64,000 nucleotides of DNA from Litchfieldella xinjiangensis. Lineage in GTDB: Bacteria > Pseudomonadota > Gammaproteobacteria > Pseudomonadales > Halomonadaceae. The stretch covers positions 744,001-808,000 of the forward strand of contig NZ_JPZL01000002.1 of the NCBI RefSeq assembly GCF_000759345.1, in the 5' to 3' direction. Below the pieces are notes generated by a model. That model made no database searches. It was not told the origin of the DNA and saw nothing but the letters and a program-made list of their open reading frames with translations. This document shows, in pieces, positions 8,609 to 17,657 of the stretch; the first letter of the stretch is position 1, and each line of letters opens with the position of its first letter. Both the position numbers and the translations under genes were made by a program.

Positions 8609-8916
8609 CTGCTCGCTACGCCTACATAACCGCCCCCACGCTTAACGCCGCATAGGCGGGCTTCACCAAGCCCATTGGTTTCGTACCATGTCACTGGGCT
8701 ACGCCAAGCCGTTTAGGGCAGGACAGTCATTTTTGCATGTTGACCCACCGCCTCAGGGAAGTCCGGTTGACTTCCGCTAACAGCGGTAATTGTGGGCAGG
8801 CGTAAACAACCCGATATGGGGAAGCCATTCGCATTATCAGCCATGTATGCCGTGGCGATGTACTTCATAGTTCCAATCACTAACATCTTATTATGCATAA
8901 CCTTCTTTTTCATTAA
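8609..8916. other. Intergenic stretch downstream of tRNA-Arg
   Basis: No convincing gene is seen. A 70-codon minus-strand frame (8713-8925) has no ribosome site I trust, no recognisable family and runs into the FNR box, so it is not called. Base composition falls from GC-rich near the tRNA to strongly AT-rich by 8870. No repeat of the tRNA 3' end was found nearby. Confidence 0.4.
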
Positions 8917-8930
8917 TTGATACAAATCAA
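8917..8930 (+). promoter_or_regulatory. FNR/DNR-type binding box of the nor operon promoter
   Basis: TTGATACAAATCAA is a perfect match to the consensus TTGAT-N4-ATCAA bound by FNR, ANR and DNR regulators. Taking class II spacing of 41.5, transcription would start near 8965, and an AT-rich -10-like stretch (TAAATA, about 8953-8958) fits. A weaker 8-of-10 match lies at 9093-9106. Anaerobic or NO control of norCBQD is inferred. Confidence 0.82.
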
Positions 8931-9141
8931 TTGTTGTTGGGGTAATGCTGTATTAAATAATGTAATTATTTCGTTTTGTTGCACTCAGACTGTTTGACCC
9001 TGCCTAAGCGGGAACCCTATAGTGTGTCCAAACCCAGCGCAGCGGTTCGGTAGAATTACTGCCATGAGCGATAAGATGCAGGGGCAGGTGGGTTGATTAT
9101 GATGATTACTTGCGCCTGTTTGTTTCTAAAAGGACGTAGCC

Positions 9142-9252
9142 TTGGAAAAGATATTTAGAATACTCAGCTACGTGGTTCTCGTGCTTATGTTACTAGCGAT
9201 CATTTATGCTGGGGTGATCGGTGTCACCTATTGGACCGGCATCGGCGTTTAA
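9142..9252 (+). CDS. 36-residue single-span membrane microprotein of the nor operon
   Basis: A TTG start at 9142 sits seven bases after AGGA. The frame encodes LEKIFRILSYVV, then a hydrophobic run (VLVLMLLAIIYAGVIGV), and ends TYWTGIGV. It predicts one transmembrane helix over roughly residues 7-28 with a charged N-terminus. It lies 18 bases before norC, between the FNR box and the structural genes. Small single-helix subunits are common in haem-copper enzymes (CcoQ, CydX, the NorH of Thermus), so a role in NO reductase assembly or stability is plausible. It has no family I recognise, and translation is predicted only from the start signals and position. Confidence 0.55.
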   Translation: MEKIFRILSYVVLVLMLLAIIYAGVIGVTYWTGIGV

Positions 9253-9270
9253 AAGGCACGGGAGCCTTTC

Positions 9271-10140
9271 ATGAACAGACGACAGACCCGCTTGTTCGCT
9301 ATCGGTTCGACAGCGCTTGCGACAATAGTATTCGTTGGGTTAACGATCGATAGTCATCGCCAATTCCCTGAGTTGACCAATGCAGACACGATTACTCCGG
9401 CCGTGACTCGCGGCAAGGATGTTTGGCATGAATATAACTGCATCAACTGTCATACCCTTTTTGGCGAAGGGGCGTATTATGCGCCCGACCTGACGAAGAT
9501 AGCGCAGCACCGTGGCGAGCCCTACTTGACTGCCTTCCTCAAGGACCCCTCGCAGTTTTATGACGAGCAGCGTCATCGGCGATTGATGCCGAACCAGGAT
9601 CTTGACGACGAGGAAATCGCGAGTCTCATCGCCTTCTTTGAATGGGTCGCTAACGTGGATAACCAGGGTTGGCCGCCTCGGCCGATTCTCGTCGCAGGAT
9701 CGTCGATTCCCGGCACCAGCATGACGCTGGCTCAGCAGGATGCCTCAGGTCCTGGCAGTACAGACGAAACATTGCCTCCCGGTTCACGCCCCGTCAGTGA
9801 AGAAGACGACCCTGTTGCCTTGGGGGATGCGCTGTTCAACAGCGCTACGCCTACCTGTAGCGCCTGCCACTCCATTGCTCCCGGGGTGAATCTTGCAGGC
9901 CCTTCATTGGCGGGTATCGCCTCGCGGGCTGAGCAAATCATCGGCTCGGAGGAGTATCAGGGTGATGCGGATAGCGTTGAGGCCTATATCAGGGAGTCGA
10001 TTGTTGCTCCCAGTGCCTATCTCTTCCCCGGCGAGATGTATTCCGCCAACGGCACGTCCTTCATGCCGACGACCTATGCCGAGTCCCTGACATCCGAACA
10101 GGTCGATCAACTGGTCGCTTACCTGTCGACATTCAAATAA
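9271..10140 (+). CDS. norC: Nitric oxide reductase cytochrome c subunit, with an extra C-terminal haem domain
   Basis: NorC passes electrons from periplasmic donors to NorB. The N-terminal anchor (about residues 8-25) is followed by a NorC domain with haem motif CINCH (57-61), the typical HTLFGEGAYYAPDL, and the axial Met in RRLMPNQ (106). The usual protein ends near residue 150. This one is 289 residues: after a Pro/Ser/Glu-rich linker (about 150-185) it carries a second class I cytochrome c domain with CSACH (196-200) and a Met in TSFMP (265). It precedes norB by 58 bases. The fusion could act as a built-in electron donor. Start: ATG after GGGAG. Confidence 0.93.
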   Translation: MNRRQTRLFAIGSTALATIVFVGLTIDSHRQFPELTNADTITPAVTRGKDVWHEYNCINCHTLFGEGAYYAPDLTKIAQHRGEPYLTAFLKDPSQFYDEQRHRRLMPNQDLDDEEIASLIAFFEWVANVDNQGWPPRPILVAGSSIPGTSMTLAQQDASGPGSTDETLPPGSRPVSEEDDPVALGDALFNSATPTCSACHSIAPGVNLAGPSLAGIASRAEQIIGSEEYQGDADSVEAYIRESIVAPSAYLFPGEMYSANGTSFMPTTYAESLTSEQVDQLVAYLSTFK

Positions 10141-10198
10141 CAGTCATTCCGGCAAATGCCATGGAAGTCAGACTAGCTATTTTCTGCAGGAGTAGGCC

Positions 10199-11560
10199 AT
10201 GCGCTACAAGTCTCAATCAGTCGCTTACTGGTATTTTGCCGTCGCGATGGCACTTTTCGGACTGCAGCTCGTATTCGGTCTGCTGTCCGCTGCCAAATAC
10301 CTCGGTCCCGATCCGCTGCTTTACATCCTTCCTTTCGATGTGACCAAGGTCATCCATACCAACCTGTTAATCGTCTGGGTGCTCACCGGTTTCATGGGGG
10401 CCACTTACTGGATGGTCCCCGATGAGTCACGAACCGAGTTGTACAGTACCCGATTGGCCTATATCCAATTGGGGCTCTGGACTGCCATGGGCGTCACGGC
10501 AATTATCGGTTATCTATTCCGCTATGGTACTGGCAACAAGCTTCTTGAGCAGCCTCTACCACACAAGATCGTTATCGTGATCTGCATGTTGATCTTCCTC
10601 TACAACATCGGCATGACGATAAAGAAATCCGGTCGCTTCACGACCACAGAAGGCGTTCTATTGCTTGGCCTGGCCAGTGCTGCCGTTCTTTATATACCGG
10701 CTCTACTGCACTATGAAAACTATACGGTTTCTATCTATTATCGCTGGTGGACCATCCATCTCTGGGTCGAGGGTGTCTGGGAAATGATCCAGGGGGGCTT
10801 TCTGGCCTATCTATTGATTCGACTCTCGGGGGCGGATCGTGAGGTGATGGATAAATGGCTGTACGTCATCGTCGGCCTGGTGTTCATCGCGGGTATCCTG
10901 GGTACGGCCCACCATTATTACTGGGTTGGCGTACCGTCGTACTGGCTGCCGATTGGCGGTTTCTTCAGCGCGTTGGAGCCGGTCGCCCTGGTGGGCATGG
11001 CCATGTATGCCTACTATGCCATGCGCCGCTCGGGGCTGGCACACCCCAATAACCTGGCCCTGCATTGGACCATTGGTAGCGCCGTCTTCACGCTGTTCGG
11101 GGCGGGTCTGCTGGGCTTCGCCCATACCTTTCCTAGCGTCAACAAATGGACCCATGGCACCCTGATCACCGCCATGCATGGCCACGCGGCGTTCTATGGT
11201 GCCTACGCCATGATCATCATGGCAATGATTACCTATGCCTTGCCATCCCTGACCCGAGGACGAAGCGAGGATAGCAATAGCCTTGGCTATTGGGCTTTCT
11301 GGCTCCAGCTGGCAGGCATGTTCGGTATGACACTATCCTTTGCCACGGCAGGTATCGGTCAGGTCTATCTCGAACGCATCCTTGGCCTGGGTTATCTCGA
11401 CACCCAATTGAAGATACAGATTCACTTCCTGATGCTGGTGGCGACGGGGTCTATCTTCGCTGTCGGGGTGGGGCTGTTCATCTACGATTTCTTCCGTCTT
11501 CCGCCACGACTCAGTGTCGACCGGGACGATCCGGCGCTTAGCACCCAAGCGGTAAGGTAG
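10199..11560 (+). CDS. norB: Nitric oxide reductase catalytic subunit (cNOR type)
   Basis: NorB reduces two NO to N2O in the cytoplasmic membrane. The 453-residue, 12-helix protein carries the expected ligands: H53 and H329 for low-spin haem b, H327 for haem b3, H187, H238 and H239 for the FeB site, and the acidic residues E191, E195 and E260 that correspond to E211, E215 and E280 of Pseudomonas NorB. There is no N-terminal quinol-oxidising extension, so it is the cytochrome c-dependent form. It belongs to the norC-norB-norQ-norD operon, with norQ starting four bases after its stop. Confidence 0.97.
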   Translation: MRYKSQSVAYWYFAVAMALFGLQLVFGLLSAAKYLGPDPLLYILPFDVTKVIHTNLLIVWVLTGFMGATYWMVPDESRTELYSTRLAYIQLGLWTAMGVTAIIGYLFRYGTGNKLLEQPLPHKIVIVICMLIFLYNIGMTIKKSGRFTTTEGVLLLGLASAAVLYIPALLHYENYTVSIYYRWWTIHLWVEGVWEMIQGGFLAYLLIRLSGADREVMDKWLYVIVGLVFIAGILGTAHHYYWVGVPSYWLPIGGFFSALEPVALVGMAMYAYYAMRRSGLAHPNNLALHWTIGSAVFTLFGAGLLGFAHTFPSVNKWTHGTLITAMHGHAAFYGAYAMIIMAMITYALPSLTRGRSEDSNSLGYWAFWLQLAGMFGMTLSFATAGIGQVYLERILGLGYLDTQLKIQIHFLMLVATGSIFAVGVGLFIYDFFRLPPRLSVDRDDPALSTQAVR

Positions 11561-11564
11561 CATT

Positions 11565-12398
11565 ATGATGGAGGGGGCCGAATCGACACTGAAACGCCTT
11601 GATAGCGAGCCTTTACAGCCCGAGGCCGAACCCTGGTACGAGCCTTGTGGGGACGAAGTATCCATCTTCGAGCAGTGTCATGCCCACCAGCTGGCAGTGA
11701 TGCTCAAGGGGCCCACCGGCTGCGGCAAGACGCGTTTCGTTGAGCACATGGCATGGCGTCTCGGCCGGCCACTTATCACCATCTCGTGCCACGATGACAT
11801 GACGGCCAGCGACCTGATCGGCCGTTTCCTGATTGGTCATGAAGGCACGCGCTGGGTTGATGGCCCATTGACCCGGGCGGTACGAGAGGGCGCAATCTGC
11901 TATCTGGATGAAGTGGTTGAAGCGAGACAGGACACGGTCGTTGTGCTTCATCCGCTGACCGATCATCGACGCATCCTTCCGCTGGACAAGACCGGCGAAA
12001 CCATCAATGCCTCTCCCCATTTCCAGCTTGTCGTCTCCTATAACCCGGGCTATCAGCGCATGCTCAAGGACCTCAAGCCCAGTACGCGGCAGCGTTTCGT
12101 GGCCCTGGACTTCGAATTTCCCAAGCCTGAGCAGGAAATCGCAATCGTCATGCACGAGAGCGGGGTTGACCGCGCTACGGCTCAGGCGCTGGTGTCGCTC
12201 GGCCAACGCCTGCGGGCATTACAGGACCGAGGCTTGGCCGAAGTGCCAAGTACACGACTCTTGATTGCTACAGCCCGATTGAACGCCAGTGGCATTCCCA
12301 TCCGTACGGCCTGCCAGGCGGCGCTGATCTCGCCACTCTCCGATGATGCTGCGTTGGTGGGAGCCATGCGTGACCTTGTCGAGATGACGTTTGTCTAA
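11565..12398 (+). CDS. norQ: NO reductase activation AAA+ ATPase (MoxR family)
   Basis: A 277-residue MoxR-type AAA+ protein that works with NorD to load or activate the FeB centre of NorB. Walker A is GPTGCGKT (residues 49-56) and Walker B is AICYLDEV. SYNPGYQRMLKDLKPSTRQRF is the characteristic NorQ/CbbQ stretch. Its stop overlaps the norD start (TAATG), indicating coupled translation. The protein is cytoplasmic. Confidence 0.95.
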   Translation: MMEGAESTLKRLDSEPLQPEAEPWYEPCGDEVSIFEQCHAHQLAVMLKGPTGCGKTRFVEHMAWRLGRPLITISCHDDMTASDLIGRFLIGHEGTRWVDGPLTRAVREGAICYLDEVVEARQDTVVVLHPLTDHRRILPLDKTGETINASPHFQLVVSYNPGYQRMLKDLKPSTRQRFVALDFEFPKPEQEIAIVMHESGVDRATAQALVSLGQRLRALQDRGLAEVPSTRLLIATARLNASGIPIRTACQAALISPLSDDAALVGAMRDLVEMTFV

Positions 12399-14422
12399 TG
12401 GCCGAAGCTGAAGACGTCATCACTGACGTTGCCCGCCACGCAACGGTGTACGCTCAAGGGCTCTGGCGCCGGTACAGGGCACCTCATGACACCCCCGGCC
12501 CCATCGGACTGGAGGACGTGGCCGAACGGCTTGAACTCTTGTTACAGGCCGCCTTCGGTAATACCCACTCATTACGTATTGCCCAGCCTCCCGCACCGCC
12601 TACCTTGCTGGATAAACTGTTCCGGCGCGGTCAGCGGCCCCGCCGGCAGTGTGCCGTACCCGCCACTGACGGCGTCCAGATTTGGCTACCTGCACACTTG
12701 GGCATCCACGACTACGCCTTGGCGCTGGCGCGCTATCGGACCATGGCCTTACAGCAGGCGATACGTGCCCAACGGGGAAGCGCCCCCTATGCACACACAC
12801 TCGATACCCCCTTGAAGCGTCACCTCTATCTGATTTTTGAGGCGTGGGCTGCCGATGCCGAGCTTGTAAAGCACCTCCCAGGCATGGCGCTCTCGATCAA
12901 CGACTTGAAACAATACGCACTGTCAACAAGGCCTGCGCTAAAGCTGTTCCCGGGGGCCCGCCAGCCACTGGAGAGTGTTCTGCGTCAGGTATTGGGTGGG
13001 GGTGGGCTCGCTGGGGAAATAGCGCCCCCCGCGGCGCCCCTCGATTCGGCCGCCTTGGCTGAGCGAATGTCGGCTCAACTGAGTTCGGGCTCGATACCGA
13101 ATGCTCAGCAACAATCGCTATTGCTCGATTATTGGACAGGGGACTTGCGACAACCTCCTTCGCGCCAGGCAGATGACTCCACCTACGCCGTCGACGAACC
13201 TGAAGATGACTTGGCACTTACCCGTAGCGCTCGTCTTGAGCGACGCCCCGAGGTGCGAGAGGCCCGCGAAGACGAAGACGAGGAGCAGCAACCCGGCCTG
13301 TGGATGGTGCAATCCGCACAGCCACAGGAGCATGCCGAGGACCCGATGGGAATGCAGCGCCCCGCCGACCGGGACCAGGCGACTCCAGCCGAGGATTTCG
13401 CGGATTCCCTCTCTGAGTTGAATGAAGCGCGCCTGGTAACCACCCCCGGTAGCCCCAAGGAAGTGCTGCTAGCCGACGATCCGCCCGAAACGAGACCACT
13501 GAACCAGAGTGGAGCGGGAGATCATTCCCAGGCCCGCTTCAACTATCCCGAATGGGACTACCGTGCCAGGGCCTACCGCAACCCGGGCGCCTCCATCCAT
13601 CTGCTCGAGACGCCTTTGGGCCGCCAGCGATGGATCGATGAAACGCTTGAAACCTACCGCTCGTTACTTGATTCGATCCGCCGTCAATTCGAAATGCTAC
13701 GGGCCCGTCGGGTACGGCTGCGTCGGCAGCTTGACGGTGACGAAATCGATCTTGATGCCTATCAGGATGGCCTGGCCGACACCCGGGCGGGGCTGAGTAT
13801 GCCCCAGGCGGTCTACCAGACGCAGCGTACGGACAGGCGAGACATGGCCATCATGCTGCTGGTCGATGCCAGCGGCTCTACCGATAGCTGGCTGTCCAAG
13901 AATCGCCGCATAATCGATGTGGAGCGAGAAGCGCTGCTTTTGGTATGCCTGGCGCTGGAAGGGCTGGGAGAGCCCTACAGTGTCCAGGCCTTTTCCGGTG
14001 AAGGGCCACAGACGGTCACGATACGTAGCCTGAAGCGTTTTGATGAGCGCTATAGCGCTGAGGTGGGCAGACGGATTGCCGCATTGGAACCTGAACGTTA
14101 TACGCGCACAGGTACTGCGATACGGCATGCCAGCACGTTATTGATGCAGGAGCCGGCGGAGCATCGGTTACTGTTGCTCCTGTCGGATGGCAAACCTAAC
14201 GATATGGATGAATATGAGGGTCGGTACGGTGTCGAGGACACGCGCCAGGCAGTGACGGAGGCCAAACTGCAGGGAATATACCCGTTTTGCCTGACTATTG
14301 ACCGCCAGGCCGCCAGCTATCTACCTGTCGTGTTCGGCGCACAACAGTATGCACTCCTGACAGAACCCGAACGTTTGCCCAGTGTCCTGCTGACGTGGCT
14401 CAAGCGCTTGTTGACGATCTGA
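12398..14422 (+). CDS. norD: NO reductase activation protein with VWA domain
   Basis: A 674-residue NorD. The C-terminal von Willebrand A domain begins near residue 482 (MAIMLLVDASGSTDSW) with an intact DxSxS metal site, and has TGTAIRHAS and LLSDGKPND further on. The middle section (about 260-340) is acidic and poorly conserved, as usual in the family. NorD partners the NorQ ATPase and is needed for active NO reductase. It is the last gene of the tight norCBQD run; 140 bases separate it from nnrS. Confidence 0.94.
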   Translation: MAEAEDVITDVARHATVYAQGLWRRYRAPHDTPGPIGLEDVAERLELLLQAAFGNTHSLRIAQPPAPPTLLDKLFRRGQRPRRQCAVPATDGVQIWLPAHLGIHDYALALARYRTMALQQAIRAQRGSAPYAHTLDTPLKRHLYLIFEAWAADAELVKHLPGMALSINDLKQYALSTRPALKLFPGARQPLESVLRQVLGGGGLAGEIAPPAAPLDSAALAERMSAQLSSGSIPNAQQQSLLLDYWTGDLRQPPSRQADDSTYAVDEPEDDLALTRSARLERRPEVREAREDEDEEQQPGLWMVQSAQPQEHAEDPMGMQRPADRDQATPAEDFADSLSELNEARLVTTPGSPKEVLLADDPPETRPLNQSGAGDHSQARFNYPEWDYRARAYRNPGASIHLLETPLGRQRWIDETLETYRSLLDSIRRQFEMLRARRVRLRRQLDGDEIDLDAYQDGLADTRAGLSMPQAVYQTQRTDRRDMAIMLLVDASGSTDSWLSKNRRIIDVEREALLLVCLALEGLGEPYSVQAFSGEGPQTVTIRSLKRFDERYSAEVGRRIAALEPERYTRTGTAIRHASTLLMQEPAEHRLLLLLSDGKPNDMDEYEGRYGVEDTRQAVTEAKLQGIYPFCLTIDRQAASYLPVVFGAQQYALLTEPERLPSVLLTWLKRLLTI

Positions 14423-14563
14423 CCATCGATGATGTCATTTCTTGCCATGAGCCAGGGAAGAGCGGGGCCAGCCAGATCTTAATCGGCGTTGCACCAAGCG
14501 TACTGCGGCGGTTCGTGTAAACGTCAGCGTAAATATTTATCTTTATCTTTTGGATGACTCAGA

Positions 14564-15739
14564 ATGCGCAAGCGCTCGGCTCGGTCGCAGCCAGCTTTTC
14601 GGTTGCCTGCTCATATCCTCTTCTTCCCCGCGGCGAGCCTGTATGCAGCGCTGCTGGCGCCCTTGTCGCTACTCGCGATGTTCGATGCCCCTGGACTCTT
14701 TCCAGGGCTGGCTAGTGGACTCGGCCATGCTCGGGAACTGCTATTCGGCTTCGCCCTGGCGGTGATCGCGGGCTATCTGCTGGGACCGGTAACGCCGCAG
14801 CGCCTGTTCGTGATGTTCTTCCTGTGGTTGGGGGCGAGAATAGGCTATCTCGTTACTCCAGCGAGCCTTACGCCCGCGTTACTTGGGGCAACATTCGCGA
14901 TCGCCTTGGGCATTCTCATTGCCCCACGTTTTCTTGCCGCAAAGAAGTGGCGCAACCGCATCACGGCTCCCTTGCTGATGGCCATTTGTCTTGCTGCGGC
15001 GGCAGCCTTTGCAGCGAGGTATAGCGACGTAGGGGGCGGGCTTCAGTACGGCCTCATCCATCACGCTGTTCTGCTGGTGGCGCTTCTCATGGTCTTCATG
15101 GGCGGAAGGGTGATCGCTCCGGCGATGGCGGGATATCGTCTCAACCGGGGAAAAGCCATCGAGGCTCGAGTACAGCCGCGTATCGAGGGGCTGCTGATAG
15201 TAACGCTGGTCCTGGCTATTCTGCTTATGGCCTGGCCCGCCGGCCGGGCGTGGGCTGGCCTGCTCGAGACGATGGCGGGGCTACTAGCATTGATACGTCT
15301 ACTGCGCTGGCAATTGTGGCATTGTCTTCGCCGGCCGGACCTGATCTGCCTTGGCATCGGCTATGGCTGGCTGGCGATTGGCCTGACGATCACTGGCCTC
15401 GCGCAGTGGCTTGGTCAGGGAACGCCGGCACTGACGCATCTTGTCACACTGGGCGCGCTGGGGACCCTGACGGGAGCCGTCATGTTGCGCGTGGCTGTGC
15501 TGCAGGCGAAACCGCGGGCCGAGGCTGACCTGGCCGGTGAATGCTGGATCGTGACATTCACCGTTCTGATCGCTATCGCGACTTTAATGCGGGTCGTGGC
15601 ACCGCAGCTGGGGGACCTTTATCTTCCATTTTTATGGGGAGCTGCCCTGGCCTGGAGCCTGGCTTGGTTACTGGCAGCACATCGGTTGCTCCAGACAGGC
15701 TATCTAACGCTACAGCGCCGCCTCTCACGCTCCACCTGA
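14564..15739 (+). CDS. nnrS: NnrS family haem-copper membrane protein
   Basis: A 391-residue integral membrane protein with about 12 hydrophobic helices, including an N-terminal FRLPAHILFFPAASLYAALL and central GLIHHAVLLVALLMVFMGGRVIAPAM, both typical of NnrS. NnrS proteins bind haem and copper and protect against nitrosative stress, apparently by limiting formation of dinitrosyl iron complexes. Its position just after norD on the same strand supports this role. I saw no FNR box of its own. The ribosome site (GGATGA) is weak. Confidence 0.88.
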   Translation: MRKRSARSQPAFRLPAHILFFPAASLYAALLAPLSLLAMFDAPGLFPGLASGLGHARELLFGFALAVIAGYLLGPVTPQRLFVMFFLWLGARIGYLVTPASLTPALLGATFAIALGILIAPRFLAAKKWRNRITAPLLMAICLAAAAAFAARYSDVGGGLQYGLIHHAVLLVALLMVFMGGRVIAPAMAGYRLNRGKAIEARVQPRIEGLLIVTLVLAILLMAWPAGRAWAGLLETMAGLLALIRLLRWQLWHCLRRPDLICLGIGYGWLAIGLTITGLAQWLGQGTPALTHLVTLGALGTLTGAVMLRVAVLQAKPRAEADLAGECWIVTFTVLIAIATLMRVVAPQLGDLYLPFLWGAALAWSLAWLLAAHRLLQTGYLTLQRRLSRST

Positions 15740-15960
15740 AATAGTCCCGGGCCGGCCTGCGACAGTTTGAAAACCATAGCTGCTCCCGTGGTAGCCAGTA
15801 ATCTTCCAGTGCCTCGACGAGCCGAGATTCTTGGTTGGCGAACGGCTTCACCTTAAGGTATATTCAAATTACATCTTTAAGGAGTGCGAAACGATTCACT
15901 GCTTAGCCAAGGATCTCCCATGGTTCTGCGATGTAAATCATCCTGATTACCGGGGGCAGC

Positions 15961-17055
15961 ATGCGATATTGGAGAAAGAAGACTTCAGCATTAGATAGCA
16001 AGCAGAGCATTCGGCTCGATGCCCTGACCCATGAGCGTAACCTGCTGCAGGAACGTGTGGAGTCACTAGAGGCCGAGAAAAAGATGCATGAACATCTTTT
16101 CCAGAATCTTACCGGCTTCGGGGACTCCGTCGTCGCATTGCGCGAATCCTTTTCCGAACTCTCGTCGCTGTTGGTTGATAATCAGAAAATCAACTCTTCG
16201 ACGGCCAATGAATCGCTACGTAGTCAGGAAGACCTGAGTTCCATGGTCGTCGAGCTCCGCTCCCTCAATGAGCGGATCAGCAAGACGGCAGAGCAAGTCA
16301 CCGTATTGCGAGGCGATGCTGGCGATATCAGCATGTTTGTCGCCGCTATCGAAGAAATCTCCCTGCAGACTACGCTACTCGCTTTCAATGCAGGTATCGA
16401 AGCAGCCCGAGCCAGCGAGGCCGGGCGCGGTTTTGGCGTCGTGGCCTCCGAGATCAGAAGCTTGGCATCTCGTACCAATTCGGCTACTGACGAGATCCGC
16501 GGCCTCAACAGCAATATTCTGGACCAGGCGGGTGTTGTCGATAAAGACGTCGGTAATAACGCCAAGGAGGCAGAGCGGCTCAGTCTCAAGGCCAGTCAGG
16601 TAATGCAGCGCACCAAACAGCTATTGACGCTGATAGTGGAGAGCAGCCAAACGCTTTCGTTTGCGGCGATGCTAAGTGAAATCGAACTCGCCAACCTCGA
16701 AGAACTGGAAATCAAGCTGGAGGTCTACCGTATCTTCATGGGGCTTTCATCGACAACCGCGGCAGATCTGCCCGATGCAACACAGTGCGCCTTCGGTCAA
16801 TGGTACTACCAAGGTACAGGCAACGCCCAATTCGTCGCGGACCCAGATTTCCAGGCATTGGAAGGCCCGCATCGGGAAGTACATGTGCAAGCCATAGAGG
16901 CCGTAAAGCACTTCCATTCCGGTGATAACGAGCTTGCCATGGAGGCGCTGGCAAAGATGGAAGCCGCCAATCTGGATGTAATGACTCGACTGAGAGCGGT
17001 AGTTCATAAACAACCTAAAGTAACGGCGGAGTCCAAGGCCAGCCTGCCAAGGTAA
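15961..17055 (+). CDS. Soluble methyl-accepting chemotaxis protein with C-terminal CZB domain
   Basis: A 364-residue cytoplasmic chemoreceptor without transmembrane segments. An N-terminal coiled coil (about 15-60) leads into the signalling hairpin tip [20 protein letters not shown] and [17 protein letters not shown]. From about residue 235 a chemoreceptor zinc-binding (CZB) domain follows, with CAFGQWYY and the HREVH pair. The layout resembles TlpD-type receptors. The first CZB histidine, expected in a xxDHxxFK-like segment, seems replaced ([11 protein letters not shown]), so metal binding may be altered. It lies between nnrS and the PpyR-like gene, suggesting a redox or NO-linked input; that is inference. 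Confidence 0.86.
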   Translation: MRYWRKKTSALDSKQSIRLDALTHERNLLQERVESLEAEKKMHEHLFQNLTGFGDSVVALRESFSELSSLLVDNQKINSSTANESLRSQEDLSSMVVELRSLNERISKTAEQVTVLRGDAGDISMFVAAIEEISLQTTLLAFNAGIEAARASEAGRGFGVVASEIRSLASRTNSATDEIRGLNSNILDQAGVVDKDVGNNAKEAERLSLKASQVMQRTKQLLTLIVESSQTLSFAAMLSEIELANLEELEIKLEVYRIFMGLSSTTAADLPDATQCAFGQWYYQGTGNAQFVADPDFQALEGPHREVHVQAIEAVKHFHSGDNELAMEALAKMEAANLDVMTRLRAVVHKQPKVTAESKASLPR

Positions 17056-17158
17056 AAAATGAGTATGGCGTTATAAGTTGGCGCGCGGGTTTACTAAGTG
17101 AACTGTGATAGTTCTCTGGCTGCCTGATATGGCCGGTGCACTTCACGCAGGAGGAAGC

Positions 17159-17395
17159 ATGAACTCTTTATTCGCTGATGAACATAAGGCACTTGCTCTC
17201 TCACGTTACATGCTGGCTTCCGGGGCGGCATTGTTGATTATCGGCATCCTTGGCGGCTATGTTTTCGATTCGATATTGACGCTACCAGCCCAAGTATTTT
17301 CCCACATCTTGGTTATTGCGGGTCCAACCCTAGTTAAAGTGGGCTATGTGATTCGGCTGAATGCGCTGGCACGGTGTGCCAAGAGTTTTAATTAA
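17159..17395 (+). CDS. PpyR-like small two-helix membrane protein
   Basis: A 78-residue protein starting MNSLFADEHKALALSRYMLA after an excellent AGGAGG ribosome site; an earlier in-frame start at 17105 has none. Two hydrophobic helices (about 18-38 and 45-65) end in KVGYVIRLNALARC. The pattern resembles PpyR, a small membrane regulator that in Pseudomonas aeruginosa lies in the NO-responsive fhp operon with an NnrS gene. The presence of nnrS upstream here supports the match, but it rests on memory of the family and short length. Confidence 0.5.
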   Translation: MNSLFADEHKALALSRYMLASGAALLIIGILGGYVFDSILTLPAQVFSHILVIAGPTLVKVGYVIRLNALARCAKSFN

Positions 17396-17657
17396 TGGCA
17401 TGACGAATCGGGTCATGGGCTGACACCATCGAGCGCTAGTCAAAAATGGCCCACCTGGAGGGGCGGCCACAGGCTCTAGAACCAGTGGGTGTGGCTTGCA
17501 CACGGGGGCTCAGCGCGTTTGAGTTACCTTGCGTCGCGTTCAAGTAACAATTGCTAGCGCAAGCTTTCGTCTATGTGGCTTCTGATCGTTGCATTCTGTC
17601 TCGTGATGCACCATCGTTGTGCACAATTTTCTCCCGACTCGCGTTAGGTATCCCACA

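Noticed and set aside
8713-8925. 70-codon minus-strand frame between tRNA-Arg and the FNR box
   Set aside because: No family, no reliable ribosome site, and its start overlaps the FNR box region. It could be a decayed fragment of an integrated element, but nothing supports that.
15928-15941. FNR-like half match (GCGAT-GTAA-ATCAT) before the CZB receptor
   Set aside because: Only 7 of 10 positions match and it lies 20 bases from the start codon, too close for an activating site.
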